Source of the DNA: Aquimarina longa SW024
Lineage (GTDB): Bacteria > Bacteroidota > Bacteroidia > Flavobacteriales > Flavobacteriaceae
DNA: 64,000 bases
Reading direction: 5' to 3'
Assembly: GCF_001401755.1 (NCBI RefSeq)
Contig: NZ_KQ474107.1
Location: 39,650 to 103,649, forward strand
Part shown: one piece after another, positions 1 to 8,039 of the stretch
Layout: every line of letters begins with the position of its first letter
Position numbering within the stretch: the stretch's first letter is position 1
Program-made: the position numbers and the translations under genes
Notes under the pieces: model-generated
Database searches by the model: none
What the model was told of the DNA's origin: nothing
What the model saw: only the letters and a program-made list of their open reading frames with translations

Positions 1-81
1 CCAGATATTCGAGTACTTTTTGATTGGAATGATGTAACAAAAGATGAGGTATTGGAACGAGCAATTTTAGAATTACAATAA
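1..81 (+). CDS. C-terminal end of a probable S41-family peptidase (partial)
   Basis: The first 26 codons are open in frame 1 and end at a TAA (79-81), so a gene enters from the left edge. The tail has the pattern PDI-x-V followed by a short gap and KDEVLERAI. This resembles the C-terminus of S41 (carboxy-terminal processing or retinoid-binding-like) peptidases, where a PDI-V segment precedes a kDpxLekAl helix. That the gene ends here is seen directly. The family is inferred from very little sequence and could be wrong. Confidence 0.45.
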   Translation, partial: PDIRVLFDWNDVTKDEVLERAILELQ

Positions 82-283
82 GTAATACTGCTAAATAGAG
101 TATTTTAATTGATACATAATTTGGAGATAAGAGGATGAAAATTACTATTATCTGCTCAGAGTATATAGGGAATTCTTTAAAATAATATTTAAATCAGATT
201 TTAAGAAGAAGTGTAATAGTGTTGTTTATCAGTATAGTACTAATAGAATAGGTTTTTTTAGTTTATCTTTTTTCAATTAGCGT

Positions 284-324
284 AACCTTTTTATAACAGG
301 TAGTCTACTAGGTGTATATATTAG
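284..324 (+). promoter_or_regulatory. Bipartite promoter-like motif upstream of the pseudogene
   Basis: An AACCTTTTT-A-TAACA block (284-298) is followed by TATATTAG ending at 324, 13 bases before the pseudogene ATG. The same two blocks at the same end-to-end spacing (26 bases from the end of block one to the end of TAG) lie upstream of rpoD at 5483-5523. The sequence match is seen; the promoter role is inferred. Confidence 0.4.
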
Positions 325-336
325 ACATCTATAACT

Positions 337-1427
337 ATGAAATGCGTTAAAATATTTTCCCTGTTTGTTACAATATTAACCTTGTTAATTTCTTGCACTA
401 ATGAACCTTTAGAATTGTACCCTAATAATATCCAAAAAAATAGATTCTGACTCAGAACTATTTGATCTGATAAAAAAGAACTCTGAAAAAGGCGAGGAGG
501 TATGCGTTGTCTTTGCCTACCCTTTTTAGATCTATTTATATAATGAAAAATCAGAAATTGTGGGTAGTAAAACGATATGTAATAATTTAGAATTTGTTGA
601 CTTTTAAAAAACTGTAGAAGAGAATAATGAAGTCATAGGATTAAGTTACTCTACAGAAAGAACATTAGAAAATGGTACAGTACTAAGTGCTACAGATAAT
701 AATAAACTAAGAGAAGTAATTAAAGATTGTATTGAATCTGAAATTATAGGCTATTGTAATGGGGTGTTTGAGGATAAAAATTGTGTTTAGAAAGTAATAT
801 CGCTAATAGATAATGTAAGATACGATAACTTAGTATTTGATTTTTATGATTATGGAACCGTGATTCTATATAATAAAAGTACAGCTTATAGAAACTCTTG
901 GATTTATTTATTAAAATAAATTACATATAAATATTCATGTAGAAAGGAATTCTGAAGTAGCAAAAGATTGGAGTTTTAATTGGAAAGCAAATATTTTACA
1001 AAAAGATAGTATAGAAGTATATAATGGAGATGAAAAATATCATATTAAGAAAGAGTGTAATGTTGTAAACTTATTTGATAATGTAGATTTTACGAAATGC
1101 TCAGAATTTAGTATAATAGAATTTATTTTTGATGATTGTATAAAGTGTATAACTTTTTTAGAAATGTTACAGAGGTTAAGAACCTAGAGCTATCATTTCA
1201 TAAAACTATAGAAGATGCAGAGTTACAAATTAATCCTTTATCAACACCTAGTTATATAAACTTAAAAAGTCAACAGATCATCTTTGTAGGGATTAATAAT
1301 AAAAAAACAAAGATATCAGATATCATAAGAATTGTATTACTTACTACATATTGTAAGAAGAGTAACGTTATTAAATTATAATGCTATACAATACATAGAT
1401 AAAGATGATGAGACAACTGTTTTTTAA
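337..1427 (+). pseudogene. Decayed lipoprotein gene with stops and frameshifts
   Basis: An ATG at 337 opens a lipoprotein signal peptide (hydrophobic stretch ending LLISC, Cys20, then TNEPLE). The frame breaks at an A7 run (434-440) and continues in another frame with protein-like sequence: SELFDLIKK, EEVCVVFAYPF, NEKSEIVGSKTI, VIGLSYSTERTL, NNKLREVIKDC. In-frame stops interrupt it at 527-529 (TAG), 605-607 (TAA) and 788-790 (TAG). Each is one C-to-T change from a Gln codon, and Gln fits the context. Further frame changes occur near 905-920, 1150-1180 and 1375-1386, and the last recognisable stretch, YIDKDDETTVF, ends at 1427. The -CVVFAYPF- pattern resembles flavobacterial lipoproteins of unknown function. 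The promoter-like motif upstream survives. Sequencing error is unlikely to explain so many separate lesions. Confidence 0.7.
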
Positions 1428-1799
1428 AAAAAGGTATTAAAATCATTATTCGTTTTCTAAACCCCTCTTTTTTTAATTGTTTCTTTTTACTTGTAGTATG
1501 TCAAATAAGAGGGATTAAGGCGAGTTGAGTAGTTTTTTTTGATATGTTTTAAGGTTTGATACCTGTATTCTGAAATATAATAATGAATATATGTGTTCTT
1601 CTACCTATTGCAGCATTAAAAAGTTTAGCAGAGGAGCACTAGCAGTTTCATGTATAAATAAGAATGTGAGTAGGTTATAAAAAAACAAAAAAAATTAACG
1701 CAACCATTAGAAATAATTCAGTCATTAATAAATAATGGTCTATTTAATATTATACTTTTAGACTTAAACAAAATACTTTTTTACAAAGCTTAAAACCAA
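1428..1799. other. AT-rich gap without a recognisable gene
   Basis: This is about 370 bases between the pseudogene remnant and the ECF sigma gene. I see no open frame with protein-like composition and no convincing hairpin terminator. It probably holds the sigma gene promoter, but I could not pick one out. Confidence 0.4.
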
Positions 1800-2357
1800 T
1801 TGGACACAAAGACATTAATAAAGAAGTGCCAAAAAAATAATCGTAAAGCACAAAGCGAATTGTTTCATCTTTATAAAGATATACTTTTTGCTTTGAGTCT
1901 AAAATATTGTAAAAATTATAATGAGGCAGAAGATAATCTACAAGATTCATTTATTGTTATTTTTAAAAAAATACACCAATATAGCTTCAAAGGATCTTTT
2001 GAAGGATGGATGAAAAGAATACTTATAAATAATGCTATAGATAAGTATAAAAAAGCACCCTTATTAGATAGAAGTTTCGATGAAAATAGGATAGCAAATA
2101 CAGATGTTGATCCAGAAGTGTTAAATATACCATTAGATAAATTGTTAAAATATATACAAGAATTGCCTGATAGATATCGGCTAGTGTTTAATTTATATGA
2201 ATTGGATGACTATTCTCATAAAGAGATCGCTAGAAAGCTAAATATTTCAGAAGGAACCTCAAAATCTAATTTGCATAGAGCTAAGAGTATACTAAAAACA
2301 AGAATAGTATCATGTAATGATTGTTTAAAAAAAAAAACAGTGATGAGTAATGGCTGA
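1800..2357 (+). CDS. ECF-type RNA polymerase sigma factor
   Basis: This 185-residue protein has region 2 at about 20-90 (FHLYKDILFALSL, then EAEDNLQDSFIVIF and GWMKRILINNAIDKYKK). Region 4 is at about 115-165 (LPDRYRLVFNLYELDDYSHKEIARKLNISEG, a helix-turn-helix). It should direct RNA polymerase to a small regulon in response to an envelope signal. The start is a TTG at 1800: an in-frame TAA lies three codons upstream, and the encoded MDTKTLIKKC is the usual beginning of this subfamily. The stop overlaps the next gene by 8 bases, so the two are translationally coupled. The neighbour is therefore its likely partner or anti-sigma factor. Membership in the ECF family is clear; the regulon is unknown. 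Confidence 0.88.
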   Translation: MDTKTLIKKCQKNNRKAQSELFHLYKDILFALSLKYCKNYNEAEDNLQDSFIVIFKKIHQYSFKGSFEGWMKRILINNAIDKYKKAPLLDRSFDENRIANTDVDPEVLNIPLDKLLKYIQELPDRYRLVFNLYELDDYSHKEIARKLNISEGTSKSNLHRAKSILKTRIVSCNDCLKKKTVMSNG

Positions 2358-3684
2358 CCCAAAAGATATAGGAAAAGCTTTTAGAGAAAAACTAAAAGAA
2401 CTTGATAGATTTCCTAGTACATTAACTTGGGATGATATAGAGTCTGAGTTACCCAAAAAAGAACGTAAACTTTTTTTATATTGGATAAGAACACTTAGTG
2501 TAATTCTATTGATCCTGTTATTGATTTTTAAATCAGATAATTATAAGCATAGGAATGTATTTGGAGAAATGAGCAATACTATAGAAATACCTGATTATTG
2601 TAAAACAAGTAATACATATCAAAAATACTCTATAGGTTTAGATAAAAAAATAGATGGAGTTAAAACAACGTCTAATATCGATAAAGATAATTTTTTTATA
2701 AATTATATAAGAGATACACACTATTTACTAAATAATTATAATAATACGGATTCATTAGATCATAAAAAAAGAACATCAAGAAATATAGAGGTAAAAAAAG
2801 CAATTCATAAAAATAAAGAAAATCAATTAGCATCTACGAATAAAAATAATATAGAACAGCTTAAAGGTGAAGTAAAGCATACTTCTAAAAAGACTAAAGC
2901 TTATAAAGCCTTATTGTCAAACTCTAATGATTTAAAAAATGTAAATAAAGATTCAATAAAACTCCAAGACAAAAAAGTAGTAGAGGTTATACCAAAGAAA
3001 AAAGATACATTAATATATATGGAACGTATACAAGCCAATCCTTTTAATATGTTTAGTTTCAGATTACATATGACTTCTGCATATCCAATTCTACCTGTAG
3101 GATCTTTAATAAGTGATCAGATACCCCATCGTTGTAATGTAGGAATTGTAACTCTTAATTACGGAATTTTATTAAAGTCAAATATTTCTAAAAAAATAGA
3201 ATTAAGAATGGGTTATGGACGATTAAAATTAACTAATGAGTTAAAAGGTATTGCAATTAGTGAATTACCATCTTCTCTTCGTGGTTTAGAAGGAGGAGTT
3301 TCTGGGGGTGCGTTTGCAGAAGAGTCTAAAAAAGTAGATGTGTTGCAAAAATTGATACATCATGAAGTCTCATTGGGAGTGCAATATAAAATCACAAATA
3401 AACTAATAACTACATCATTAGTAGGAGGATTGTCGGCTATGGTTCTTAATAGAAATAAAATAATAATCAAAACTGATTCAGGTACTTTAAAAAGGGATAA
3501 CACTAATTTATTTAGAATAAACTATAATATTCAATTAGGTTCAAGTTTTGAGTATAAGCTTTCAGAAAAATTATTTTTTAGTGTAGAACCGTTAATAAAT
3601 TATTCTTTAAAGAAGAGAGTTTCTTCTAAAAGTTTCTATCCTATGTATCTTACAGTTCATACAGGGTTTTTCTATAAAATTTAA
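2350..3684 (+). CDS. Sigma-coupled membrane protein with anti-sigma-like N-terminus and barrel-like C-terminus
   Basis: This is a 444-residue protein. Residues 1-40 are hydrophilic and look like the short cytoplasmic segment found after many Bacteroidota ECF genes (an F-x-EKLKEL-x-x-x-P pattern, then W-x-x-I). Residues about 42-60 form one hydrophobic helix (TLSVILLILLLIF). Residues 65-215 are Lys/Asn-rich and low in complexity, probably periplasmic. Residues about 220-444 alternate polar and hydrophobic residues as in a small outer-membrane barrel and end in an aromatic-rich strand (TVHTGFFYKI). It overlaps the sigma gene by 8 bases. I infer a membrane-bound regulator of that sigma factor whose C-terminal domain folds as, or contacts, an outer-membrane barrel. 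No signal peptide is seen. The function is not established. Confidence 0.7.
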   Translation: MADPKDIGKAFREKLKELDRFPSTLTWDDIESELPKKERKLFLYWIRTLSVILLILLLIFKSDNYKHRNVFGEMSNTIEIPDYCKTSNTYQKYSIGLDKKIDGVKTTSNIDKDNFFINYIRDTHYLLNNYNNTDSLDHKKRTSRNIEVKKAIHKNKENQLASTNKNNIEQLKGEVKHTSKKTKAYKALLSNSNDLKNVNKDSIKLQDKKVVEVIPKKKDTLIYMERIQANPFNMFSFRLHMTSAYPILPVGSLISDQIPHRCNVGIVTLNYGILLKSNISKKIELRMGYGRLKLTNELKGIAISELPSSLRGLEGGVSGGAFAEESKKVDVLQKLIHHEVSLGVQYKITNKLITTSLVGGLSAMVLNRNKIIIKTDSGTLKRDNTNLFRINYNIQLGSSFEYKLSEKLFFSVEPLINYSLKKRVSSKSFYPMYLTVHTGFFYKI

Positions 3685-3868
3685 TCTTTGATTAAAGCAA
3701 TGACATTAAGTTACTGATATATAAGATATGATATTTTTTTATTAGTTGTTGAAGTATTTCCGAAACAATTAGTGCATACCGAAGATATGCAGAATTACTA
3801 TGAGTGATACTATTGCCTCGAACTCTTAGATTAGATATACCTTATCCTGTATATACAAGTGTATAATC

Positions 3869-5131
3869 TTAGACATCTTTCCCTTTCATCATTTTGTTCC
3901 AATAAATATAAGGGAGTCCATATTTTTTAAGTAACCATAGTCTCCAATGCTCTTTAGAGCTATTGAAAACTAACATCTTCTTAAGCATAGGATCGGGAGT
4001 AAAATTACCTTTATAGTCAAATTCTGCTAAGGTCATTTTTCCATACCCTGTAACTATAGGGCAAGAAGAATAACCATTGTATGATTTTGTCCCTAATTTA
4101 TTGTGTGATAGTAAGAGTGTAATATTATTTACAACAATGGGTACTTGTTTTCTAATTGCAGCTCCAGTCTTTGCTGTTGGTAACGCAGCTACATCACCTA
4201 AACCAAATATGTTTTTAAACTTAGTATGTTGTAATGACTGATGATCCACATCTAGCCACCCCGTATCGTTGACTAAAACAGAATCTCTTACAAAATTTGG
4301 AGCTGTTTGAGGGGGTGCTATATGGAGCATATCAAAAGGGATTTCTATGATTGAATTACCTGTTGATCTCTCATTTAGTGTACTCCCCTCCATTATGATG
4401 CATTTATTTTCATTTGGATGTGTGTTTTTAAAATAGATAACCTTATTATCGATGTCAATTTTGAATGGAGCATAAAAAGGTTTAAAATGTATCCCATATT
4501 TATAAATAACCTTCATCAATGTTTCTTTGATAGGTTTAACACTAAAAATAGTACTTCCAGGAGTAGCAAAAATCACATTAGATTTATCAGAGAGGTTATT
4601 TTTTTTAAAATAATCTGCGGCTAAATATGCTATTTTCTGCGGAGCGCCACCACATTTTATGGGGGTAGTAGGCTGTGTAAATACAGCATTACCTCCTTTA
4701 AAATTCTTAATGCTACTCCAAGTATGCTTAGGATTGATGTAATTACTGCATGCAATTCCTGTTTCTAATGCTTCAGGTAATCCCTCAATAAGTTCTGGCG
4801 CCATAACTAAACCAGGAGCGACTACTAGGTAATTATAAGAAATTACTCCTGTTTTTTTTGTATAAATACTATTGTTTTTTGGATTAAAACTGGTTACATA
4901 ATCCTTTATCCATTTAGCTCCTTTTGGAATTATACGAATCATAGGACGACCAGTTTTTTTTAGATTATAAGTTCCAGCCCCAACTAATGTCCAAGCTGGT
5001 TGATAGTAGTGTATTTCTTTTGGTTCGATAATACCGATATCTAAACTCTTATTTTTTAATAAAAGCTGAGCTGCAGTCATTATTCCTGCTGTTCCTCCTC
5101 CAATAATCAAAATTTGATGATGTATAGCCAT
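3869..5131 (-). CDS. sqr: Type II sulfide:quinone oxidoreductase (FAD-dependent)
   Basis: This 420-residue flavoprotein should oxidise sulfide and pass the electrons to the quinone pool at the membrane. The FAD-binding Rossmann motif is GGGTAG at residues 11-16, and a second dinucleotide segment with GLGDVAALPTAKTG lies near 310-323. Cys160 in TPIKCGGAPQK and Cys357 in YSSCPIVTGYG match the two redox cysteines of the mitochondrial-type (SQRDL, type II) branch rather than the three-cysteine type I enzymes. Cys128 is also present. The C-terminal stretch ending YWNKMMKGKDV is amphipathic, as expected for membrane attachment. No persulfide dioxygenase or rhodanese gene is adjacent. The role is probably detoxification or use of sulfide. 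Confidence 0.88.
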   Translation of the reverse strand: MAIHHQILIIGGGTAGIMTAAQLLLKNKSLDIGIIEPKEIHYYQPAWTLVGAGTYNLKKTGRPMIRIIPKGAKWIKDYVTSFNPKNNSIYTKKTGVISYNYLVVAPGLVMAPELIEGLPEALETGIACSNYINPKHTWSSIKNFKGGNAVFTQPTTPIKCGGAPQKIAYLAADYFKKNNLSDKSNVIFATPGSTIFSVKPIKETLMKVIYKYGIHFKPFYAPFKIDIDNKVIYFKNTHPNENKCIIMEGSTLNERSTGNSIIEIPFDMLHIAPPQTAPNFVRDSVLVNDTGWLDVDHQSLQHTKFKNIFGLGDVAALPTAKTGAAIRKQVPIVVNNITLLLSHNKLGTKSYNGYSSCPIVTGYGKMTLAEFDYKGNFTPDPMLKKMLVFNSSKEHWRLWLLKKYGLPYIYWNKMMKGKDV

Positions 5132-5569
5132 TTGTTTATAAATTTTATAATCCTATAAAATTAGATGATTAAAATACTGATATATGTAACATAGGTCACA
5201 TAAAAGAAAAAAGGCATTAGGTTTATCAAATAAACTGATGAGGTATCTCATAATAAGTACTACCATTAAACCTAGGTATAATAGTAGAATGGAGGATAAA
5301 TCAATTAAAGATGTAGATACATAGAAATTTAGTAACTCGCACAACTTTTTATCAAAATATAGTCTATAAGATGCAGATATTTTAAAATGTCAATACATGT
5401 AATATTGAGAAATTAGGTATTCACAAATTCTCTTAAATGTATTAGTTATATAAGCGTAAAAAAAATATTTAAACAAAAAAACAACCTTTTTGTAACATTC
5501 TTATAACATATTACGTATAATAGATAAACGCCCTAAATATTCAAAAAATAAATTTCAAGAAAAATATAG
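5132..5569. other. Divergent intergenic region between sqr and rpoD
   Basis: This is 438 bases of AT-rich sequence between the sqr start (leftward) and the rpoD start (rightward). The only recognisable element is the bipartite promoter-like motif at 5483-5523. A short leftward open frame at 5153-5344 has no protein family character, and I leave it out. Confidence 0.5.
5483..5523 (+). promoter_or_regulatory. Candidate rpoD promoter
   Basis: AACCTTTTT-G-TAACA (5483-5497) is followed after a fixed interval by TATAATAG (5516-5523), 46 bases before the rpoD ATG. It matches the motif at 284-324 in sequence and spacing. It differs from the TAnnTTTG boxes used by most genes here, so a different sigma factor may read it. 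Confidence 0.45.
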
Positions 5570-6433
5570 ATGAGACAACTTAAAATTACGAAGCAGGTAA
5601 CGAATCGTGAGACTGCATCGCTAGATAAGTATTTGCAAGAGATAGGAAAAGTAGATCTTATTACTGCCGATGAAGAAGTAGAATTAGCTCAGCGAATAAA
5701 GGCTGGGGATGAGAGAGCTCTTGAAAAATTAACCAAAGCTAACCTTAGATTCGTAGTGTCCGTTGCAAAACAATATCAGAACCAAGGACTTACACTTCCT
5801 GATTTAATTAATGAAGGTAATTTAGGGTTAATTAAAGCAGCTAAACGTTTTGATGAAACCAGAGGTTTTAAATTTATATCATATGCAGTATGGTGGATTC
5901 GTCAATCAATTCTACAAGCATTAGCAGAACAATCACGTATTGTACGTTTACCATTAAATAAAATTGGTTCTATAAATAAAATTAATAAAACATATGCTTT
6001 CTTAGAGCAATCACATGAGCGCCCACCAAGTGCCGAAGAAATTGCAAAAGAATTGGATATGACAATTAATGATGTAAAAGAGTCTATGAAAAACTCTGGA
6101 CGTCATGTCAGTATGGATGCTCCATTAGTTGAAGGAGAAGATTCTAACCTTTATGATGTATTAAACTCTGGAGAATCGCCAAACCCTGATAGAACATTAT
6201 TACATGAATCACTGCGTACTGAAATAGAACGTGCTTTAGAAACACTTACCCCTAGAGAAGCAGATGTTATACGATTATATTTTGGACTTGGAGATCAACA
6301 CCCTATGACTCTTGAAGAAATAGGAGAAACCTTTGACCTTACACGTGAACGTGTACGTCAAATTAAAGAAAAAGCAATACGAAGATTAAAACATACATCT
6401 AGAAGTAAAATATTAAAAACTTATTTAGGATAA
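5570..6433 (+). CDS. rpoD: Primary RNA polymerase sigma factor RpoD (Bacteroidota type)
   Basis: This is a 287-residue sigma-70 family protein without the long N-terminal region 1.1 and spacer of proteobacterial RpoD, as is normal in Bacteroidota. Region 1.2 is at about 17-50 (LDKYLQEIG, EEVELAQRI). Region 2 is at about 85-125 (LINEGNLGLIKAAKRFD, KFISYAVWWIRQSI). Region 3 is at about 135-200. The region 4 helix-turn-helix is at about 245-275 (MTLEEIGETFDLTRERVRQI). It recognises the -33/-7 (TTTG/TAnnTTTG) promoters of this phylum, many of which are visible in this window. The gene is monocistronic and closed by a hairpin terminator at 6497-6525. Confidence 0.96.
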   Translation: MRQLKITKQVTNRETASLDKYLQEIGKVDLITADEEVELAQRIKAGDERALEKLTKANLRFVVSVAKQYQNQGLTLPDLINEGNLGLIKAAKRFDETRGFKFISYAVWWIRQSILQALAEQSRIVRLPLNKIGSINKINKTYAFLEQSHERPPSAEEIAKELDMTINDVKESMKNSGRHVSMDAPLVEGEDSNLYDVLNSGESPNPDRTLLHESLRTEIERALETLTPREADVIRLYFGLGDQHPMTLEEIGETFDLTRERVRQIKEKAIRRLKHTSRSKILKTYLG

Positions 6434-6496
6434 ATTCCTAAATTGCGTCTACAAACAGTTTTATAACATAACTGTTCGTTTTTTGATTGATGAATG

Positions 6497-6525
6497 ACCT
6501 CCAGCTGATTACTGGAGGTTTTTTT
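6497..6525 (+). terminator. rho-independent terminator of rpoD
   Basis: An 8-bp stem (ACCTCCAG 6497-6504 with CTGGAGGT 6512-6519) with a 7-base loop is followed by a T-tract, 63 bases after the rpoD stop. Confidence 0.85.
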
Positions 6526-6634
6526 GTGGAACTCTATGAAATTTTTTACGGCAACCCGTAAAAAAGAGCTCTATCTCAAATTAATACTTGAAATTTGTCT
6601 AAATAGAGCAATAATCTTACAATAAAAGTACCTC

Positions 6635-6642
6635 TAAATTTG
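6635..6642 (+). promoter_or_regulatory. -7 box (TAAATTTG) for the BLUF gene
   Basis: This exact TAnnTTTG match lies 34 bases before the BLUF ATG. I do not see a good -33 element at standard spacing. Confidence 0.45.
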
Positions 6643-6675
6643 TACCTTTAAGATAGACCCCCTAATTAATTCGTT

Positions 6676-7083
6676 ATGAAATACATAATAAGTTATGTAA
6701 GTACCGCAAACCCAAATACGTCAAGGTCTGATATGATAAAACTTATAGATTTTATCAAATACAATAATAAAGAAATAGGTATTGCAGGTATACTAATATA
6801 TTCTGATGGTAATTTTTTTCAGATTTTGGAAGGAGAAAAAGAAATAGTTAAAATGATGTTTGAAAGAATAAAAAGAGACCCTAGACACTATGATATTATT
6901 AAAATGCTAGATAAAGAAATCATAGAATTTAATTTTTTAGATTATGATTCTTCTTTTACAATAATATCGGATCATTATAGTCAAAATAAATTACAACAAT
7001 TTTTAAAAAAAGAAAAGACCTATAATCCTGAGCACTATAAAAGTATCTCATATCTAACCCAGAAATTTATGAAGCTCAGTTAG
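6676..7083 (+). CDS. Stand-alone BLUF-domain blue-light sensor
   Basis: This 135-residue protein is almost entirely a BLUF (blue light using FAD) domain. Tyr7 (SYVSTA), Asn31 (KYNNKEIGIAG) and Gln49 (FFQILEG) occupy the spacing of the flavin-contacting Tyr, Asn and Gln of AppA (21, 45, 63). The RDPRHYDI segment is also typical. After about residue 95 there is a short Lys-rich tail but no output domain, so the light signal must pass to a partner protein. It lies between rpoD and rpe, and neither suggests a partner. BLUF assignment is firm; the downstream pathway is unknown. Confidence 0.9.
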   Translation: MKYIISYVSTANPNTSRSDMIKLIDFIKYNNKEIGIAGILIYSDGNFFQILEGEKEIVKMMFERIKRDPRHYDIIKMLDKEIIEFNFLDYDSSFTIISDHYSQNKLQQFLKKEKTYNPEHYKSISYLTQKFMKLS

Positions 7084-7106
7084 TGTATTATTTAAAACTT
7101 AAATAG

Positions 7107-7114
7107 TATTTTTG
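7107..7114 (+). promoter_or_regulatory. -7 box (TATTTTTG) for rpe
   Basis: This TAnnTTTG match lies 20 bases upstream of the rpe ATG, in the 50-base gap after the BLUF gene. It suggests rpe has its own promoter. Confidence 0.4.
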
Positions 7115-7133
7115 CCTGAAATAATAAAATTTT

Positions 7134-7793
7134 ATGGCTTCAAAACGTATTGCCCCTTCGGTATTGGCTGCAGATTTCGCTAATTTACAACGCGATGTAG
7201 AAATGATTAATAATAGTGAAGCTGATTGGTTTCATATAGATATTATGGACGGTGTTTTTGTTCCTAATATTTCTTTTGGAATGCCTGTTTTAAGAGATAT
7301 CGTAAAGCATGCTACTAAAACAATTGATGTACATTTAATGATTGTAGATCCAGATAGATATATTAAAACTTTTGCTGATCTAGGCAGTACTATTCTTACA
7401 GTACATTATGAAGCTTGTACTCATTTACATAGGACATTGCAAGCTATCAAGGCTGAAGGTATGAAAGCAGGTGTTGCTATAAATCCTCATACCAATGTAA
7501 GTGTATTAGAAGATGTTATAAAGGATATTGACCTAGTTTGTATAATGAGTGTTAACCCTGGATTTGGTGGTCAATCCTTTATAGAAAATACATATAATAA
7601 AATTAAAAAATTGCGTGAGATTATTGTAAGAAACAATGCAGATACTCTAATCGAAATTGATGGAGGGGTGACAGATAAAAATGCAAAACAATTAATAGAA
7701 GCAGGCGCTGATGTGTTAGTTGCAGGAAGTTTTGTTTTTAAAAGTAAAAACCCAACAGAAACTATTAAAGAACTGAAAACCTTAATTTCATAA
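7134..7793 (+). CDS. rpe: Ribulose-phosphate 3-epimerase
   Basis: This 219-residue TIM-barrel enzyme interconverts ribulose 5-phosphate and xylulose 5-phosphate in the pentose phosphate pathway (cytoplasm). Signature segments are APSVLAADFANL at the N-terminus, FHIDIMDGVFVPN (metal-binding His and Asp), VDVHLMI, MSVNPGFGGQSF and EIDGGV. The length is normal for the family. The gene is followed by a long symmetrical terminator. Confidence 0.97.
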   Translation: MASKRIAPSVLAADFANLQRDVEMINNSEADWFHIDIMDGVFVPNISFGMPVLRDIVKHATKTIDVHLMIVDPDRYIKTFADLGSTILTVHYEACTHLHRTLQAIKAEGMKAGVAINPHTNVSVLEDVIKDIDLVCIMSVNPGFGGQSFIENTYNKIKKLREIIVRNNADTLIEIDGGVTDKNAKQLIEAGADVLVAGSFVFKSKNPTETIKELKTLIS

Positions 7794-7893
7794 TAAGGGT
7801 AATTAGAGTTTAATTAAATAGGCTATTCTTGTTACTAAAGATGTAAACTTAATAAAGCAGTCTTTTTGTATAGAGATATTTCAGGACGAGACA

Positions 7894-7943
7894 AAACAAT
7901 ATTAAAAAAGCCGAAGTGATCTTCGGCTTTTTTAATATTGTTT
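7894..7943. terminator. Bidirectional terminator between rpe and the BI-1 gene
   Basis: A perfect 23-bp inverted repeat with a TGAT loop (core GCCGAAG/CTTCGGC, flanked by A- and T-rich arms). T-runs appear on both strands, so it can stop rpe transcription from the left and BI-1 transcription from the right. Confidence 0.88.
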
Positions 7944-8039
7944 CTTTGGTCTATTTAATTTTCAGAGACTTGCCTCAAAATCAAAATATTTTTTCAGAAA
8001 TAAGATCTCGTGGAGGCTCTGATATTATTGGTTTTACCT

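Noticed and set aside
527..790. In-frame TAG/TAA codons that read well as Gln, hinting at stop-codon recoding
   Set aside because: The same locus also has several frameshifts, and all intact genes nearby use TAA, TAG and TGA as normal stops. Pseudogene decay explains it.
1136..1381. 81-codon open frame that could be called a small gene
   Set aside because: Its translation continues the decayed lipoprotein in another frame; it is a fragment of the pseudogene.
5153..5344. 63-codon leftward open frame upstream of sqr
   Set aside because: Composition is not protein-like, no family is recognised, and it sits in the divergent promoter region.
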